Translations under genes and position numbers: made by a program
Assembly (NCBI GenBank): GCA_051876355.1
Contig: JBJEHU010000025.1
Location: 1 to 45,049 of the forward strand
Length of the DNA: 45,049 bases
Direction of reading: 5' to 3'
From: Olsenella_L sp051876355
GTDB lineage: Bacteria > Actinomycetota > Coriobacteriia > Coriobacteriales > Atopobiaceae
Part shown: in pieces, positions 6,812 through 14,350 of the stretch
Layout of the letters: every line of letters begins with the position of its first letter
Numbering within the stretch: the stretch's first letter is position 1
Notes under the pieces: generated by a model
What the model saw: the letters and a program-made list of their open reading frames with translations, nothing else
The model's database searches: none
Told to the model about the DNA's origin: nothing

Positions 6812-7507
6812 CTATCGCCACTCCAGGATGGGGAAGCCTTCCCGCTTCGCGACCCGCTCGAGCGTCTGCCCCGGCGTGACGGCAAAGCCATGCTTCGCGC
6901 TCTTGAGCATCGCGTAGTCGGAGAAGTGGTCGCCGTACGCATAGGCAATCTCCCACTTCCCGGGCCCATAGGCGGCGTCTGCCCATTCCTTGATGGCACG
7001 GGGCTTCTCAGAGCCCTGTGTGACGTCTCCTTCGACCCTGCCGGTGTAGTTGCCCTCGGGGTCCACTTCCATCTTCGTGGCGATGACCGCATCCGTGCCA
7101 AGCACTTCCTGGGCGCAGAGGGCGATGACCTCGAACGTCGCAGAGACAAGCACTGTGACGCAGCCTTCGCGCTTCCTCTTCGCGACCTCGGCGATGGCTT
7201 CCTTGCGGTAGCGCTTGATGAGCACCTCGTTGTGGAAGTCCACCATGATCTGGCGGATCTGATCGGGCTTGTAATGAGAGAGCGCCGCAAAGATCACTTC
7301 GCGGGCTTCGTCCTGGCGGTACGGCAGATGGAGCTTGTAGCGGGCACCCCACCAGCCGAGGCGCAGTCCCACGAGAGGCCCGAGACAGTGATGCTTGAAG
7401 AGATAGAGCGAGAACAGGGCACCGGACTGTCCGTCGATGCACGTGCCGTCGTAGTCGAAGACGGCCAGCTGGACACGCTTCTGCTCACCTATAGGGGCAT
7501 CCCCCAT
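6812..7507 (-). CDS. HAD-IB family phosphatase (SerB/PSPase-like hydrolase)
   Basis: A 231-residue cytoplasmic haloacid dehalogenase-type phosphatase. Seen: motif I FDYDGT at about 17-22 with the two catalytic Asp, motif II VSATFE, motif III lysine in GSEKPRAIKEW, and motif IV YGDHFSDYAML. The helical cap between motifs I and II fits subclass IB (phosphoserine phosphatase and lipid phosphate phosphatases). The SATFE and DHFSD variants resemble HAD-IB hydrolases acting on lysophospholipids or phosphoserine. ATG 7507 has AAGGG at 7 nt. It is apparently monocistronic, between tRNA-Asp and the rrf2 gene. The substrate cannot be fixed. Confidence 0.85.
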   Translation of the reverse strand: MGDAPIGEQKRVQLAVFDYDGTCIDGQSGALFSLYLFKHHCLGPLVGLRLGWWGARYKLHLPYRQDEAREVIFAALSHYKPDQIRQIMVDFHNEVLIKRYRKEAIAEVAKRKREGCVTVLVSATFEVIALCAQEVLGTDAVIATKMEVDPEGNYTGRVEGDVTQGSEKPRAIKEWADAAYGPGKWEIAYAYGDHFSDYAMLKSAKHGFAVTPGQTLERVAKREGFPILEWR

Positions 7508-7626
7508 GCAAGATCCCTTCGCCTTCGCCCTGGCACGTCTTAGGCCAGAGCCCGCTCTGTTTATGCCCTGCCGCCGGCAGCAGCTTTCAGAGCAATTTGG
7601 CTGCTGACAGAAAACTGATATATACG

Positions 7627-7651
7627 AAAAAAGGGCTCCCGAAGGAGCCCT
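7627..7651 (-). terminator. Terminator of tRNA-Asp
   Basis: AGGGCTCC-TTCG-GGAGCCCT followed by TTTTT on the minus strand, 10 nt beyond the CCA end of the tRNA. Confidence 0.93.
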
Positions 7652-7661
7652 GAAGGTGCAA

Positions 7662-7739
<78 letters not shown>

Positions 7740-7834
7740 TTCGGTGCGAGAGCTATATTACGCGAAATCGAGCGTCCAAGGCAAGCCCCAATTTGAAAAA
7801 CTTTTCCGAGCGGCCGATATCCCGCAGAGAAGAA

Positions 7835-7868
7835 GGGCTCTGTGCTGCATATCCGCAGCTCAGAGCCC
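7835..7868 (-). terminator. Terminator of the 290-residue membrane protein gene
   Basis: GGGCTCTGAGCTGC pairs with GCAGCACAGAGCCC on the minus strand, with one mismatch and a short loop, then TTCTTCTC; 29 nt after the stop. Confidence 0.75.
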
Positions 7869-7897
7869 TAAGAGTTCGACTTGTGGAGGAATTGTCG

Positions 7898-8770
7898 TTA
7901 CGAGATGCTGACCTGGACCGTGCCGGAATCCGTCGTCACATCGAGGTTCGACCCGTCGAGGACTGCTTCCGTGATCTGGCCGGAACCGCCGACGGGGTTG
8001 CCGTCTGCATCCACGACGGCAGAGGCGACAGATCCGTCAGCAGGCACATAGGCAATAACGTCCCAGGTGCCATCGAGGTTCTCGGGGATGATGAAGGCAC
8101 CCTGGTAGAGGATGAGCGAGACCGGCGTGCCGGAGAGCTGGACGACCGTGCTCTTGTAGGCACCCGTCGAGTCGAGCTTCGCAAGCACCCAGCCGGAGTC
8201 CTGCTGCACCAGGCCATACGACTCGTCGTGGTAGGTCATCGTGTCGTTCGAGGCAACCTGCTGCTCTTCCTGCTGCGTCTGCGTATCATCGGTCGTCTGG
8301 CTCTGCGTCGTCGACGAGAGCGCATTGTTGAAGACAACGATCATAGCGATAACGACGACAGCGGCAGCGATTGCGATGCCGATGAAGAGGTTGCGGTTCA
8401 CCTGCATGCGGGGAGCCGTGCTCTTGACCTTCGGGCGGTTCCTGCCCTGCAGGCGGACGCTTCCCCGCCTGCCCTTGCGCATCATGTGCGAGCGGGCAGC
8501 AGCGGCTGCCTCCTCGGCGTTGTCCCTCGACGTAAGGACAGCGCCCTCGCCGCTCGAGAGCTTCTCGAAGGCGCCGGTCTCCTGAGGGTCGACACCGATA
8601 GGACGCGGAGCTCCTCCGTCGCCTGCAACCGGATCCTCGCCCACGATCGGACGCCCTCCCCCTGCATAGGGGGATGTCGAGGATGCATATCCCGTCACAT
8701 CGGGTCCGAATCCTGCCTGCGCATGCTTTGCGCTGTGGCGGGGTGCATGCTTCGCATTGTCGAAAGGCAC
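7898..8770 (-). CDS. Single-pass membrane protein of unknown function
   Basis: A 290-residue protein that I do not recognise. A hydrophilic, basic N-terminal region of about 125 residues, disordered by composition, precedes one membrane helix (FIGIAIAAAVVVIAMIVVF), then a Q/T-rich linker (STTQSQTTDDTQTQQEEQQ) and a C-terminal domain of beta-rich appearance. The N-terminus is most likely cytoplasmic (basic) and the C-terminus extracytoplasmic. The architecture resembles other coriobacterial envelope proteins in this window, such as the 24150-25067 gene. The ATG at 8770 is preceded by GGAGG at 11 nt. It follows recR after about 140 nt, probably as a separate unit. Confidence 0.7.
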   Translation of the reverse strand: MPFDNAKHAPRHSAKHAQAGFGPDVTGYASSTSPYAGGGRPIVGEDPVAGDGGAPRPIGVDPQETGAFEKLSSGEGAVLTSRDNAEEAAAAARSHMMRKGRRGSVRLQGRNRPKVKSTAPRMQVNRNLFIGIAIAAAVVVIAMIVVFNNALSSTTQSQTTDDTQTQQEEQQVASNDTMTYHDESYGLVQQDSGWVLAKLDSTGAYKSTVVQLSGTPVSLILYQGAFIIPENLDGTWDVIAYVPADGSVASAVVDADGNPVGGSGQITEAVLDGSNLDVTTDSGTVQVSIS

Positions 8771-8909
8771 AGCCTGCCTCCTCGTTTTTCAGCTTTTTCA
8801 GGCCCGCGCCCCGAAGGGCGCAGGCATACTGTCTCTATTTTCTGTCAAGGCATCATGGCGCCAGGTGCTGCGTCCAATAAAGCGCGAGGTTCGCACAACC
8901 CTCTAAGCC

Positions 8910-9512
8910 CTAGAGGACGCGCCTTTCCTCTATTGCATGGCCGAGCGTCACTTCGTCTGCGTATTCGAGGTCTCCGCCTACCGGAAGGCCTGATGCCAGG
9001 CGGCTCACCGTGATGCCCAGAGGCTTGATCTGGCGGCTCAGATAGCTTGCCGTCGTCTCCCCCTCGACATTCGGGCTCGTGGCGAGGATGACCTCCTGGA
9101 TCTCTCCATCGGCCAGGCGTGCCATGAGCTCGCGCACATGGAGCTGTGCCGGGCCTATCTTGTCCATAGGGCTGATGACGCCGCCCAGGACATGGTAGAG
9201 GCCATGGTAGCTTCCAGTGCGCTCTATCGCCTCCACGTCACGTGGCTCGGCGACGACGCAGACCTCCGAGCGCGACCGCGTGGGGTCGGCACAGATGTCG
9301 CACGTATCCCCTGTCGCGTAGTTGAAGCAGATCGGGCAGAAGTGCACTTCGCGCTTCACGTCGAGGATTGCTTCGGCGAGGCGCTCTGCCTCCTTCGCAT
9401 CTGCCTCGAGGAGATAGTAGGCAATGCGCTGCGCAGACTTCGGTCCGATGCCGGGAAGGCGCCCAAGCTCATCCAGCAGCCGCTGCAGAGCATGCTCTGT
9501 CTTTTCTGCCAT
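8910..9512 (-). CDS. recR: Recombination protein RecR
   Basis: A 200-residue DNA clamp that works with RecO and RecF in RecA loading during gap repair. Seen: helix-hairpin-helix RLPGIGPKSAQRIA (18-31), a C4 zinc finger with Cys59, Cys62, Cys71 and Cys74, a Toprim domain beginning SEVCVVAEPRDV, and the C-terminal SRLASGLPVGGDLEYADE signature. The start is the ATG at 9512, 1 nt after the ybaB stop; a longer frame extends into ybaB but does not match the family. It is the third gene of dnaX-ybaB-recR, an arrangement shared by many bacteria. Confidence 0.97.
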   Translation of the reverse strand: MAEKTEHALQRLLDELGRLPGIGPKSAQRIAYYLLEADAKEAERLAEAILDVKREVHFCPICFNYATGDTCDICADPTRSRSEVCVVAEPRDVEAIERTGSYHGLYHVLGGVISPMDKIGPAQLHVRELMARLADGEIQEVILATSPNVEGETTASYLSRQIKPLGITVSRLASGLPVGGDLEYADEVTLGHAIEERRVL

Positions 9513-9513
9513 C

Positions 9514-9837
9514 CTAGAAGAGTCCCGGGATGTTGAGGCCGCCCGTGATGGAGCCAAGCTCGGAGGAGGCTGCCGACTGGGCAGAGTCGAGCGCGTCATT
9601 CACGGCGGCGAGGATCATGTCCTCGAGCAGGTCTACATCCTCAGGATCGAGCGCCTTCGGGTCGATCTCGATCGACTTGAGCTTCATGTCGCCCGTAGCG
9701 GTGACCTTCACGGTGCCGCCGCCTGCCGTGGCCGTGACCTCCTTGTCCTTCAGATGGTCCTCGGCCGATGCAAGCTGCTCCTGCATCGCGCGTGCCTGCT
9801 TCATGATCTGGTTCATATCGAGATTGCGCTGTGCCAT
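9514..9837 (-). CDS. ybaB: YbaB/EbfC nucleoid-associated protein
   Basis: A 107-residue DNA-binding protein forming tweezer-like dimers. Seen: the N-terminal amphipathic helix with MNQIMKQARAMQEQL and the central strand motif GGGTVKVTATGDMKLKSIEID typical of the family; length is normal. It lies between dnaX (44 nt) and recR (1 nt), the classic context. Confidence 0.95.
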   Translation of the reverse strand: MAQRNLDMNQIMKQARAMQEQLASAEDHLKDKEVTATAGGGTVKVTATGDMKLKSIEIDPKALDPEDVDLLEDMILAAVNDALDSAQSAASSELGSITGGLNIPGLF

Positions 9838-9881
9838 GAGGCGAGCCCTTCCTCTCCGTGTGCTTCCCTGCTCAGCAGGGC

Positions 9882-12179
9882 CTATTCGTCTTCGTCGTCC
9901 GCATCGTCTGCGGCCTCCTGGATGCCGACATCTGCATCCTCTTCGTCGTCTTCGGCCTCCTCCTCGCCGGGAGTCGGCTCGATCACGACATTGATGCCCG
10001 GCCCGAAGACCGATTCGAGCATGTCGGCAATGTCCTTTGGTATACCCTCGGTCTCCTTGAGGGGCGTGCCGACCTTGGGCTCTCCCTCATCGCTCACAGG
10101 AAATCCGCTCGAGGACGCCTCCTCTGCGGGAGCCGGAGCGGGTGCAGGAGCCGGTGCTGGCGCAGGGGCAGGTGCCGCCATCGGAGCGGGCGCCTCATCC
10201 GTGTAGGCAGCTGCATCCGCATCGCTGTACGGCACTTCCTCTGATGGCGCTGGCTCGTCCCACGGCATGGGCTCGGGCGCTGGTGCCGGTGCAGGGGCAG
10301 GGGCGGGTGCGGGAGCCGGTGCCGGTACTGCCGGGACGGACACAGACGCTGCCGGAGCTGGCGCGGGCTGCGGCCGAGGTGCAGGAGCCGGTGCCGGTGC
10401 AGGGGCTGCGGCCGGTGCCTGCTGGACAGGTGCCTGGACACGCGGCACGGAGCTCCGGCTCTTCGGTTTCGTCCCCTGGGCTTCCACATAGTTCGGATAG
10501 CGGGGACCGAAGACCGCGATGATGGCGGGACGGACGATGGAGTCGACATCGCCTCTGGCCAGCATATGGAGCGAGAACGAGGAGCCCTTCGGGAACTCGA
10601 TCGTGAGGCTCTCGCCGTCGTCTGCAACCGCGTGGCTCGAGGCCAGAAGCGATGCGCGGGCAGGATCCTTCTTCCTGAGGCTGTCCTGGACCTGCTTCCA
10701 CATGCGCTGGAGGCGCGAGGCATCCTGCACAGCTGCCGTCTGGGCCGGAGCCTGCGGACGCGGAGCGGGCGCTGCCGCAGCTGGCTTCGGTGCCGGAGCG
10801 GGAGCTGTATAGGCAGGCGCTGGTGCAGGGGCGGCATAGGCGGGTACCGGAACAGGTGCCGAGGCCTGAGGTGCATATGAAGCTGCTGAGGCAGGAGCCG
10901 GTGCTGCCGGAGCCTGTGGACGCGGCGCCGGAGCCGGAGCTTGTGCAGGGGCCGCAGCCGGCTCCGTTACGACCTTCGAGCTCACGGGCACAGGCGCAGC
11001 TGATGCCATGACCACACCAGGGGCGGTGAGCGCTGCAATCTGCTCTTCGAGGTCGTGCACGCGCTCGGCGAGCGACTCGAGCGTGAGATCTGATTCCGGC
11101 CTTGCCATCTTCGTGAAGGCAATCTCGAGGACAAGACGCTGGTTCGGAGCTGTCCTCATCTCAGAGGAGGCGTCTCCCAGAAGCGAGAGGACACGTGCAA
11201 GCCTATCAGGCGTGCCGAAGGCATCTGCCTCCTCCTGAAGCGCCGATACATCTCCTGCCGCCTGGGGCACGAGCTTTGGATCGGGGCCTGCGATAGCGAC
11301 AACGTAGACATCGCGCACGTGCGCCGCGAGCTCGCGCGTGAACTGCAGAAGGTCGCGCCCGGCATCGGCAAGCGCTGCCGTCTCGTTCATGAGCTCTGCG
11401 ACATCGCGGCGGGCGATGGCAGAGACGATGTTTGCAAGCGTCTGGCTCTGGACCTCGCCGAGGGCGCTCCTCACGGCCTGGAGCGTGATCTTGTTGTCGG
11501 AGAAGACCGCTATCTGCTCGAGCGTGCCGAGAGCGTCTCTCATGCCGCCCCGGGCATGGGCGGCGATGAGGGCCAAGCCCTCATCCTCCGCCTCGAAGCC
11601 TTCCTTCTGGCAGACCTCGGCGAGATGCGCCTTGATATCGTCAGATGAGATGGCATGGAAGTCGAAGCGCTGGACACGCGAGAGGATCGTCTGCGGGATC
11701 TTCTGCGGGTCGGTCGTGCAGAGGATGAATACGACATGCTCAGGCGGCTCTTCGAGCGTCTTCAGCAGCGCATTGAACGCTGCCGTCGTGAGCATGTGGA
11801 CCTCGTCGATGATGTAGACCTTGTAGGAGCCCATGGAAGGCGCGAAGCTCACGCGGTTGATGATCTCCTCGCGCACGTTGTCCACGCCCGTGCGGCTTGC
11901 CGCATCGAGCTCATAGACATCCGGGTGCTCCCCTGCCGCGATGAGGCGGCACTGCTCGCAGGTGCCATCAGGCAGCTGGCCTGGCCCCTTCTCGCACATG
12001 AGGGCCTTGGCCAAGATCCTTGCCATCGTCGTTTTGCCGGTGCCTCGGGGGCCGCAGAAGAGATAGGCATGCGAGACCCTGCCCTCGAGCACGGCGTGCT
12101 CGAGCGTCGATACCACATGCTGCTGTCCGACGACATCCTGGAAGGTCAGGGGCCGGTATTTTCTGTAGAGCGATTCCAT
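9882..12179 (-). CDS. dnaX: DNA polymerase III subunit gamma/tau
   Basis: A 765-residue clamp-loader ATPase that organises the replicative polymerase. Seen: Walker A CGPRGTGKTT (42-51), Walker B IIDEVHM, sensor SRVQRFDF and domain III up to about residue 370. An extended region of about 350 residues follows, dominated by Ala-Pro repeats (APAPAPAP) and ending in an acidic tail (EEEAEDDEEDADV). The usual four-Cys zinc module appears with three cysteines (Cys62, Cys74, Cys77); an Asp stands where a further Cys is usual. ATG 12179 has AGGAG at 5 nt. It is the first gene of dnaX-ybaB-recR. Upstream is a copy of the conserved 13-mer with TATACT. Confidence 0.97.
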   Translation of the reverse strand: MESLYRKYRPLTFQDVVGQQHVVSTLEHAVLEGRVSHAYLFCGPRGTGKTTMARILAKALMCEKGPGQLPDGTCEQCRLIAAGEHPDVYELDAASRTGVDNVREEIINRVSFAPSMGSYKVYIIDEVHMLTTAAFNALLKTLEEPPEHVVFILCTTDPQKIPQTILSRVQRFDFHAISSDDIKAHLAEVCQKEGFEAEDEGLALIAAHARGGMRDALGTLEQIAVFSDNKITLQAVRSALGEVQSQTLANIVSAIARRDVAELMNETAALADAGRDLLQFTRELAAHVRDVYVVAIAGPDPKLVPQAAGDVSALQEEADAFGTPDRLARVLSLLGDASSEMRTAPNQRLVLEIAFTKMARPESDLTLESLAERVHDLEEQIAALTAPGVVMASAAPVPVSSKVVTEPAAAPAQAPAPAPRPQAPAAPAPASAASYAPQASAPVPVPAYAAPAPAPAYTAPAPAPKPAAAAPAPRPQAPAQTAAVQDASRLQRMWKQVQDSLRKKDPARASLLASSHAVADDGESLTIEFPKGSSFSLHMLARGDVDSIVRPAIIAVFGPRYPNYVEAQGTKPKSRSSVPRVQAPVQQAPAAAPAPAPAPAPRPQPAPAPAASVSVPAVPAPAPAPAPAPAPAPAPEPMPWDEPAPSEEVPYSDADAAAYTDEAPAPMAAPAPAPAPAPAPAPAPAEEASSSGFPVSDEGEPKVGTPLKETEGIPKDIADMLESVFGPGINVVIEPTPGEEEAEDDEEDADVGIQEAADDADDEDE
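10104..10460. repeat. Ala-Pro coding low-complexity tract in dnaX
   Basis: Tandem GGTGCAGGAGCCGG-type units on the plus strand encode Ala-Pro dipeptide runs on the minus strand; further blocks extend to about 10990. Such tracts are prone to length variation. They form the flexible tau linker and are not a separate element. Confidence 0.7.
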
Positions 12180-12213
12180 CTGGTCTCCTGGAGGGAGGGT
12201 ATGTGCTCAGTCC

Positions 12214-12239
12214 AGTATACGCGCGCACCCGTCTGACAG
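12214..12239 (-). promoter_or_regulatory. Conserved 13-mer plus TATACT upstream of dnaX
   Basis: Minus-strand CTGTCAGACGGGT (12239 to 12227) is followed after 7 nt by TATACT (12219 to 12214), 35 nt before the dnaX ATG. A 17-nt version beginning CTTT is shared with the rpsF copy. It is probably the dnaX promoter with a special upstream element. Confidence 0.5.
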
Positions 12240-12285
12240 AAAGCCGGGCCGGCAGAGCCTCCAAGCAGGAAATGTCTGCGCGCAC

Positions 12286-12315
12286 TTGCAGCAGCGTTTC
12301 TGTTAGACATACAAT
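12286..12315 (+). promoter_or_regulatory. Promoter of the holin-like peptide gene
   Basis: TTGCAG (12286-12291), an 18-nt spacer and TACAAT (12310-12315). The predicted transcription start near 12322 is immediately before the LexA-type box. Confidence 0.6.
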
Positions 12316-12323
12316 TGTTCTAA

Positions 12324-12335
12324 GAACATTTGTTC
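12324..12335. promoter_or_regulatory. LexA-type SOS box
   Basis: GAACATTTGTTC matches the Gram-positive SOS box core GAAC-N4-GTTC exactly. It starts 8 nt after the -10 element, so bound LexA would block initiation or promoter escape. Confidence 0.65.
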
Positions 12336-12400
12336 TTTTTCAAGCAGCATATGCAGTGCAGGACAGGCGGGGTCGCTCCAATCGCGAGAAAGGAACGACT

Positions 12401-12502
12401 ATGGTTACCTACGAGGAGCTTTTCAGTTTCGCGTCCGTCCTATTCGCGGCGATAACAATCGGACTCTGGGTGGGCTACCACACCGGACGAAGAGGAAAGT
12501 AG
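12401..12502 (+). CDS. 33-residue holin-like membrane peptide, putative type I toxin
   Basis: ATG 12401 is preceded by AAAGGA at 6 nt. The peptide begins MVTYEELFSF, has a hydrophobic helix of about 20 residues (LFSFASVLFAAITIGLWVGY) and ends in a basic tail (HTGRRGK). This is the pattern of the putative holin-like toxin family (small peptides starting M-V/T-T-Y-x-x-L in Firmicutes), several of which are type I toxins that insert into the membrane. Its mRNA has a leader of about 80 nt and a strongly folded 3' region. The promoter carries a LexA-type box, so induction by DNA damage is expected. The membrane role follows from composition; toxicity is inferred. It is too short to appear in most automatic annotations. 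Confidence 0.7.
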   Translation: MVTYEELFSFASVLFAAITIGLWVGYHTGRRGK

Positions 12503-12590
12503 CCGCCCCCGCCTAAGCGGAAAGCGGCCACTCTCCAAACCTTAAAACAGTAAAAGGGGCGGCCAATTCCCGCTGCAATCGGGAGCCGCC
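12502..12590. ncRNA. Folded 3' region of the holin-like peptide mRNA; possible antisense RNA on the minus strand
   Basis: GCCGCCCC (12502-12509) is complementary to GGGGCGGC (12556-12563). The latter overlaps a second stem, GGCGGC plus TCCCG (12558-12572) with CGGGA plus GCCGCC (12580-12590). On the minus strand this second hairpin is followed by CCTTTT, so it could end a minus-strand antisense transcript or, on the plus strand, the peptide mRNA. Such alternative pairings and convergent overlap are usual in type I toxin-antitoxin loci. No antisense promoter could be fixed. Confidence 0.4.
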
Positions 12591-12628
12591 TCCGTATATA
12601 TTCTACGCGCCTCTCAAGGCCTCGCACA

Positions 12629-12660
12629 GCAAAAGAGGGCACAGCCGAAGCTGCGCCCTC
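12629..12660 (-). terminator. Terminator of the radical SAM gene
   Basis: GAGGGCGCAGC-TTCG-GCTGTGCCCTC (one mismatch) followed by TTTT on the minus strand, 27 nt after the stop. Confidence 0.92.
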
Positions 12661-12687
12661 CTGGACAGTCTCTCGAAGCTCTGAGGC

Positions 12688-14166
12688 TTACTGCTGGTCC
12701 TGCAGAGCCTTCTCGGCCTCGGCGTCCTCTTCGGCGATGGCCTTTGCCTTGATATCGACGCCCGTGCAGCTCATGGCATCGGCGTAGATCTTCTTTCCGG
12801 TCGGGTGCTCTTCAAGCCAGAGCTCCTTGGCCTTCGGTGCCCACTCCTTGGCATACGGTGCGGTGCGCTCGCAGAGCTGGTCTGCGGTCTCCGGTGCCGT
12901 GTAGTCGGAGCTGTGTGCGCCGGACTCCTTGACGAACTCGGGCAGGAGGTAGGGGTTCTCGAGCATCGGGCACGGCTGCAGCATGTTGTTGTTCCAGGGG
13001 TAATGTGCACGGTAGGCCTGGAAGATCGGCTGATGCAGGCAGTCGAGCCAGCTCATGTCGCGGATGTTCACGTTCGAGTAGTGGATGAAGACGCAGGGCT
13101 CCACGTCGCCGCGGGCGTTCACATGGCAGTAGGCACGGCCTCCTGCGATGCAGCCGCCGACGTACTCGCCGTCGTTCTGGAAGTCCATTGCGAAGATGGG
13201 CTTGCCGCCGGTGACGCCACGGATCTCGCGGATGCGATGCAGCATGTACTCGCGCTGCTCGACCGTCGGCATGAGGTCGGCATTGGCGCCGTCGCCGACC
13301 GGCATGTAGTGGAAGTACCAGGCGTAGCGGCAGCCCTTCTCGATCAGAAGGTCGATGAACTTGTCAGAGCTGACGCGCTCGACGTTGGCACGCGTGTAGC
13401 AGGTCGAGGTGCCGTAGAGCAGGCCATACTTGTGCATGAGGTCAAAGGCACGCATGACCTCCTCGAAGGAGCCCTCGCCACGGCGGCCGTCGTTCACGGT
13501 CGGCTCATAGGACTCGAGGGAGACGGAGAACACGATGTTGCCGAGCTCCTGGACCTTCTGGCAGAACGGCTCGTCGACGAGCGATGCGTTCGTGAAGATG
13601 TTGAAGAGGGACTCGTTGTGCTTCTCGGCGATCTTCAGGACATCGGCCTTGCGGACGAGGGGCTCGCCGCCGGTGAGCATGAAGAGGTGGGTGCCAAGAG
13701 CCTCAGCCTCGGTGACGAGCTTGTCGATCTCGTCGTAGGAGAGGTTCAGGCGGTTGCCGTACTCGGCTGCCCAGCAGCCGATGCAGTGCTTGTTGCAGGC
13801 AGACGTCGGGTCGAACAGGATGATCCAGGGCACGTTACACTGGTACTTCTCCGCGTTCTCCGTCGTGTTGCGGAGTCCGCGGAATGCTGCCTCGTAGCCG
13901 CCGTTCAGGATAGCGGTCTTGAGCACGTTGTGGTCGGTCTGATCGATAACATCGAACAGGAACCTCTCCCACTTCGACCCCGGATACAGGGCGGCCTTCA
14001 TGCCGCGGGTAGCGCCCGGGTTCGTATCCTTGAGGAGCTTTCCTGCCATGTCCACGAACTTGTCGATGTTCTTCTCGCGGTCAGGTCCTGCAACGGTCTT
14101 GAGAGCCTGATCCAAGGCAATGCTGAACGCCTTGCGCTCTGCTGCATGAGCCAGCTTTGACTGCAT
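12688..14166 (-). CDS. Radical SAM protein with a SPASM-like C-terminal region
   Basis: A 492-residue iron-sulfur enzyme. Seen: a helical N-terminal extension of about 110 residues, the radical SAM cluster motif CNKHCIGCW (Cys124, Cys128, Cys131), the SAM-binding FMLTGGEPL, and further cysteines downstream (GGCIAGGRAYCHVNARGDVEPC, broken here as the pattern GGC-x5-YC...EPC) typical of SPASM or twitch domains that hold extra Fe-S clusters. Start ATG 14166 has AGGAG at 7 nt; a longer start 8 codons upstream lacks it. It is monocistronic with its own terminator and has no nearby peptide precursor gene, so a RiPP role is not supported. The substrate is unknown. Confidence 0.85.
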   Translation of the reverse strand: MQSKLAHAAERKAFSIALDQALKTVAGPDREKNIDKFVDMAGKLLKDTNPGATRGMKAALYPGSKWERFLFDVIDQTDHNVLKTAILNGGYEAAFRGLRNTTENAEKYQCNVPWIILFDPTSACNKHCIGCWAAEYGNRLNLSYDEIDKLVTEAEALGTHLFMLTGGEPLVRKADVLKIAEKHNESLFNIFTNASLVDEPFCQKVQELGNIVFSVSLESYEPTVNDGRRGEGSFEEVMRAFDLMHKYGLLYGTSTCYTRANVERVSSDKFIDLLIEKGCRYAWYFHYMPVGDGANADLMPTVEQREYMLHRIREIRGVTGGKPIFAMDFQNDGEYVGGCIAGGRAYCHVNARGDVEPCVFIHYSNVNIRDMSWLDCLHQPIFQAYRAHYPWNNNMLQPCPMLENPYLLPEFVKESGAHSSDYTAPETADQLCERTAPYAKEWAPKAKELWLEEHPTGKKIYADAMSCTGVDIKAKAIAEEDAEAEKALQDQQ

Positions 14167-14350
14167 AGTGCCTCTCCTTCTAGCATGCACCCCGAACCAG
14201 CGTATCCGCTGATAGCGTCTATTTTTGACGCCGGTTCAAATTGACTAGAAGTACTTTACCCCCACCTCTGCCATCTCTCAAGTCACAAATCGTCAGCAAT
14301 CCAGATTCTGAAAGGAATCCAAACGCAATCCCCAGAATAGATGAGATGCG

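Noticed and set aside
10104..10990. Tandem GC-rich repeats that might suggest a CRISPR or VNTR element
   Set aside because: The units are in frame with dnaX and encode Ala-Pro runs; there are no constant repeats with unique spacers.
14304..14319. GATTC-TGAAAG-GAATC hairpin, whose loop region matches the hairpin at 834-865 in reverse
   Set aside because: Only 5 bp, and the shared ATTCCTTTCAGAAT is in the opposite orientation relative to the genes; likely coincidence.
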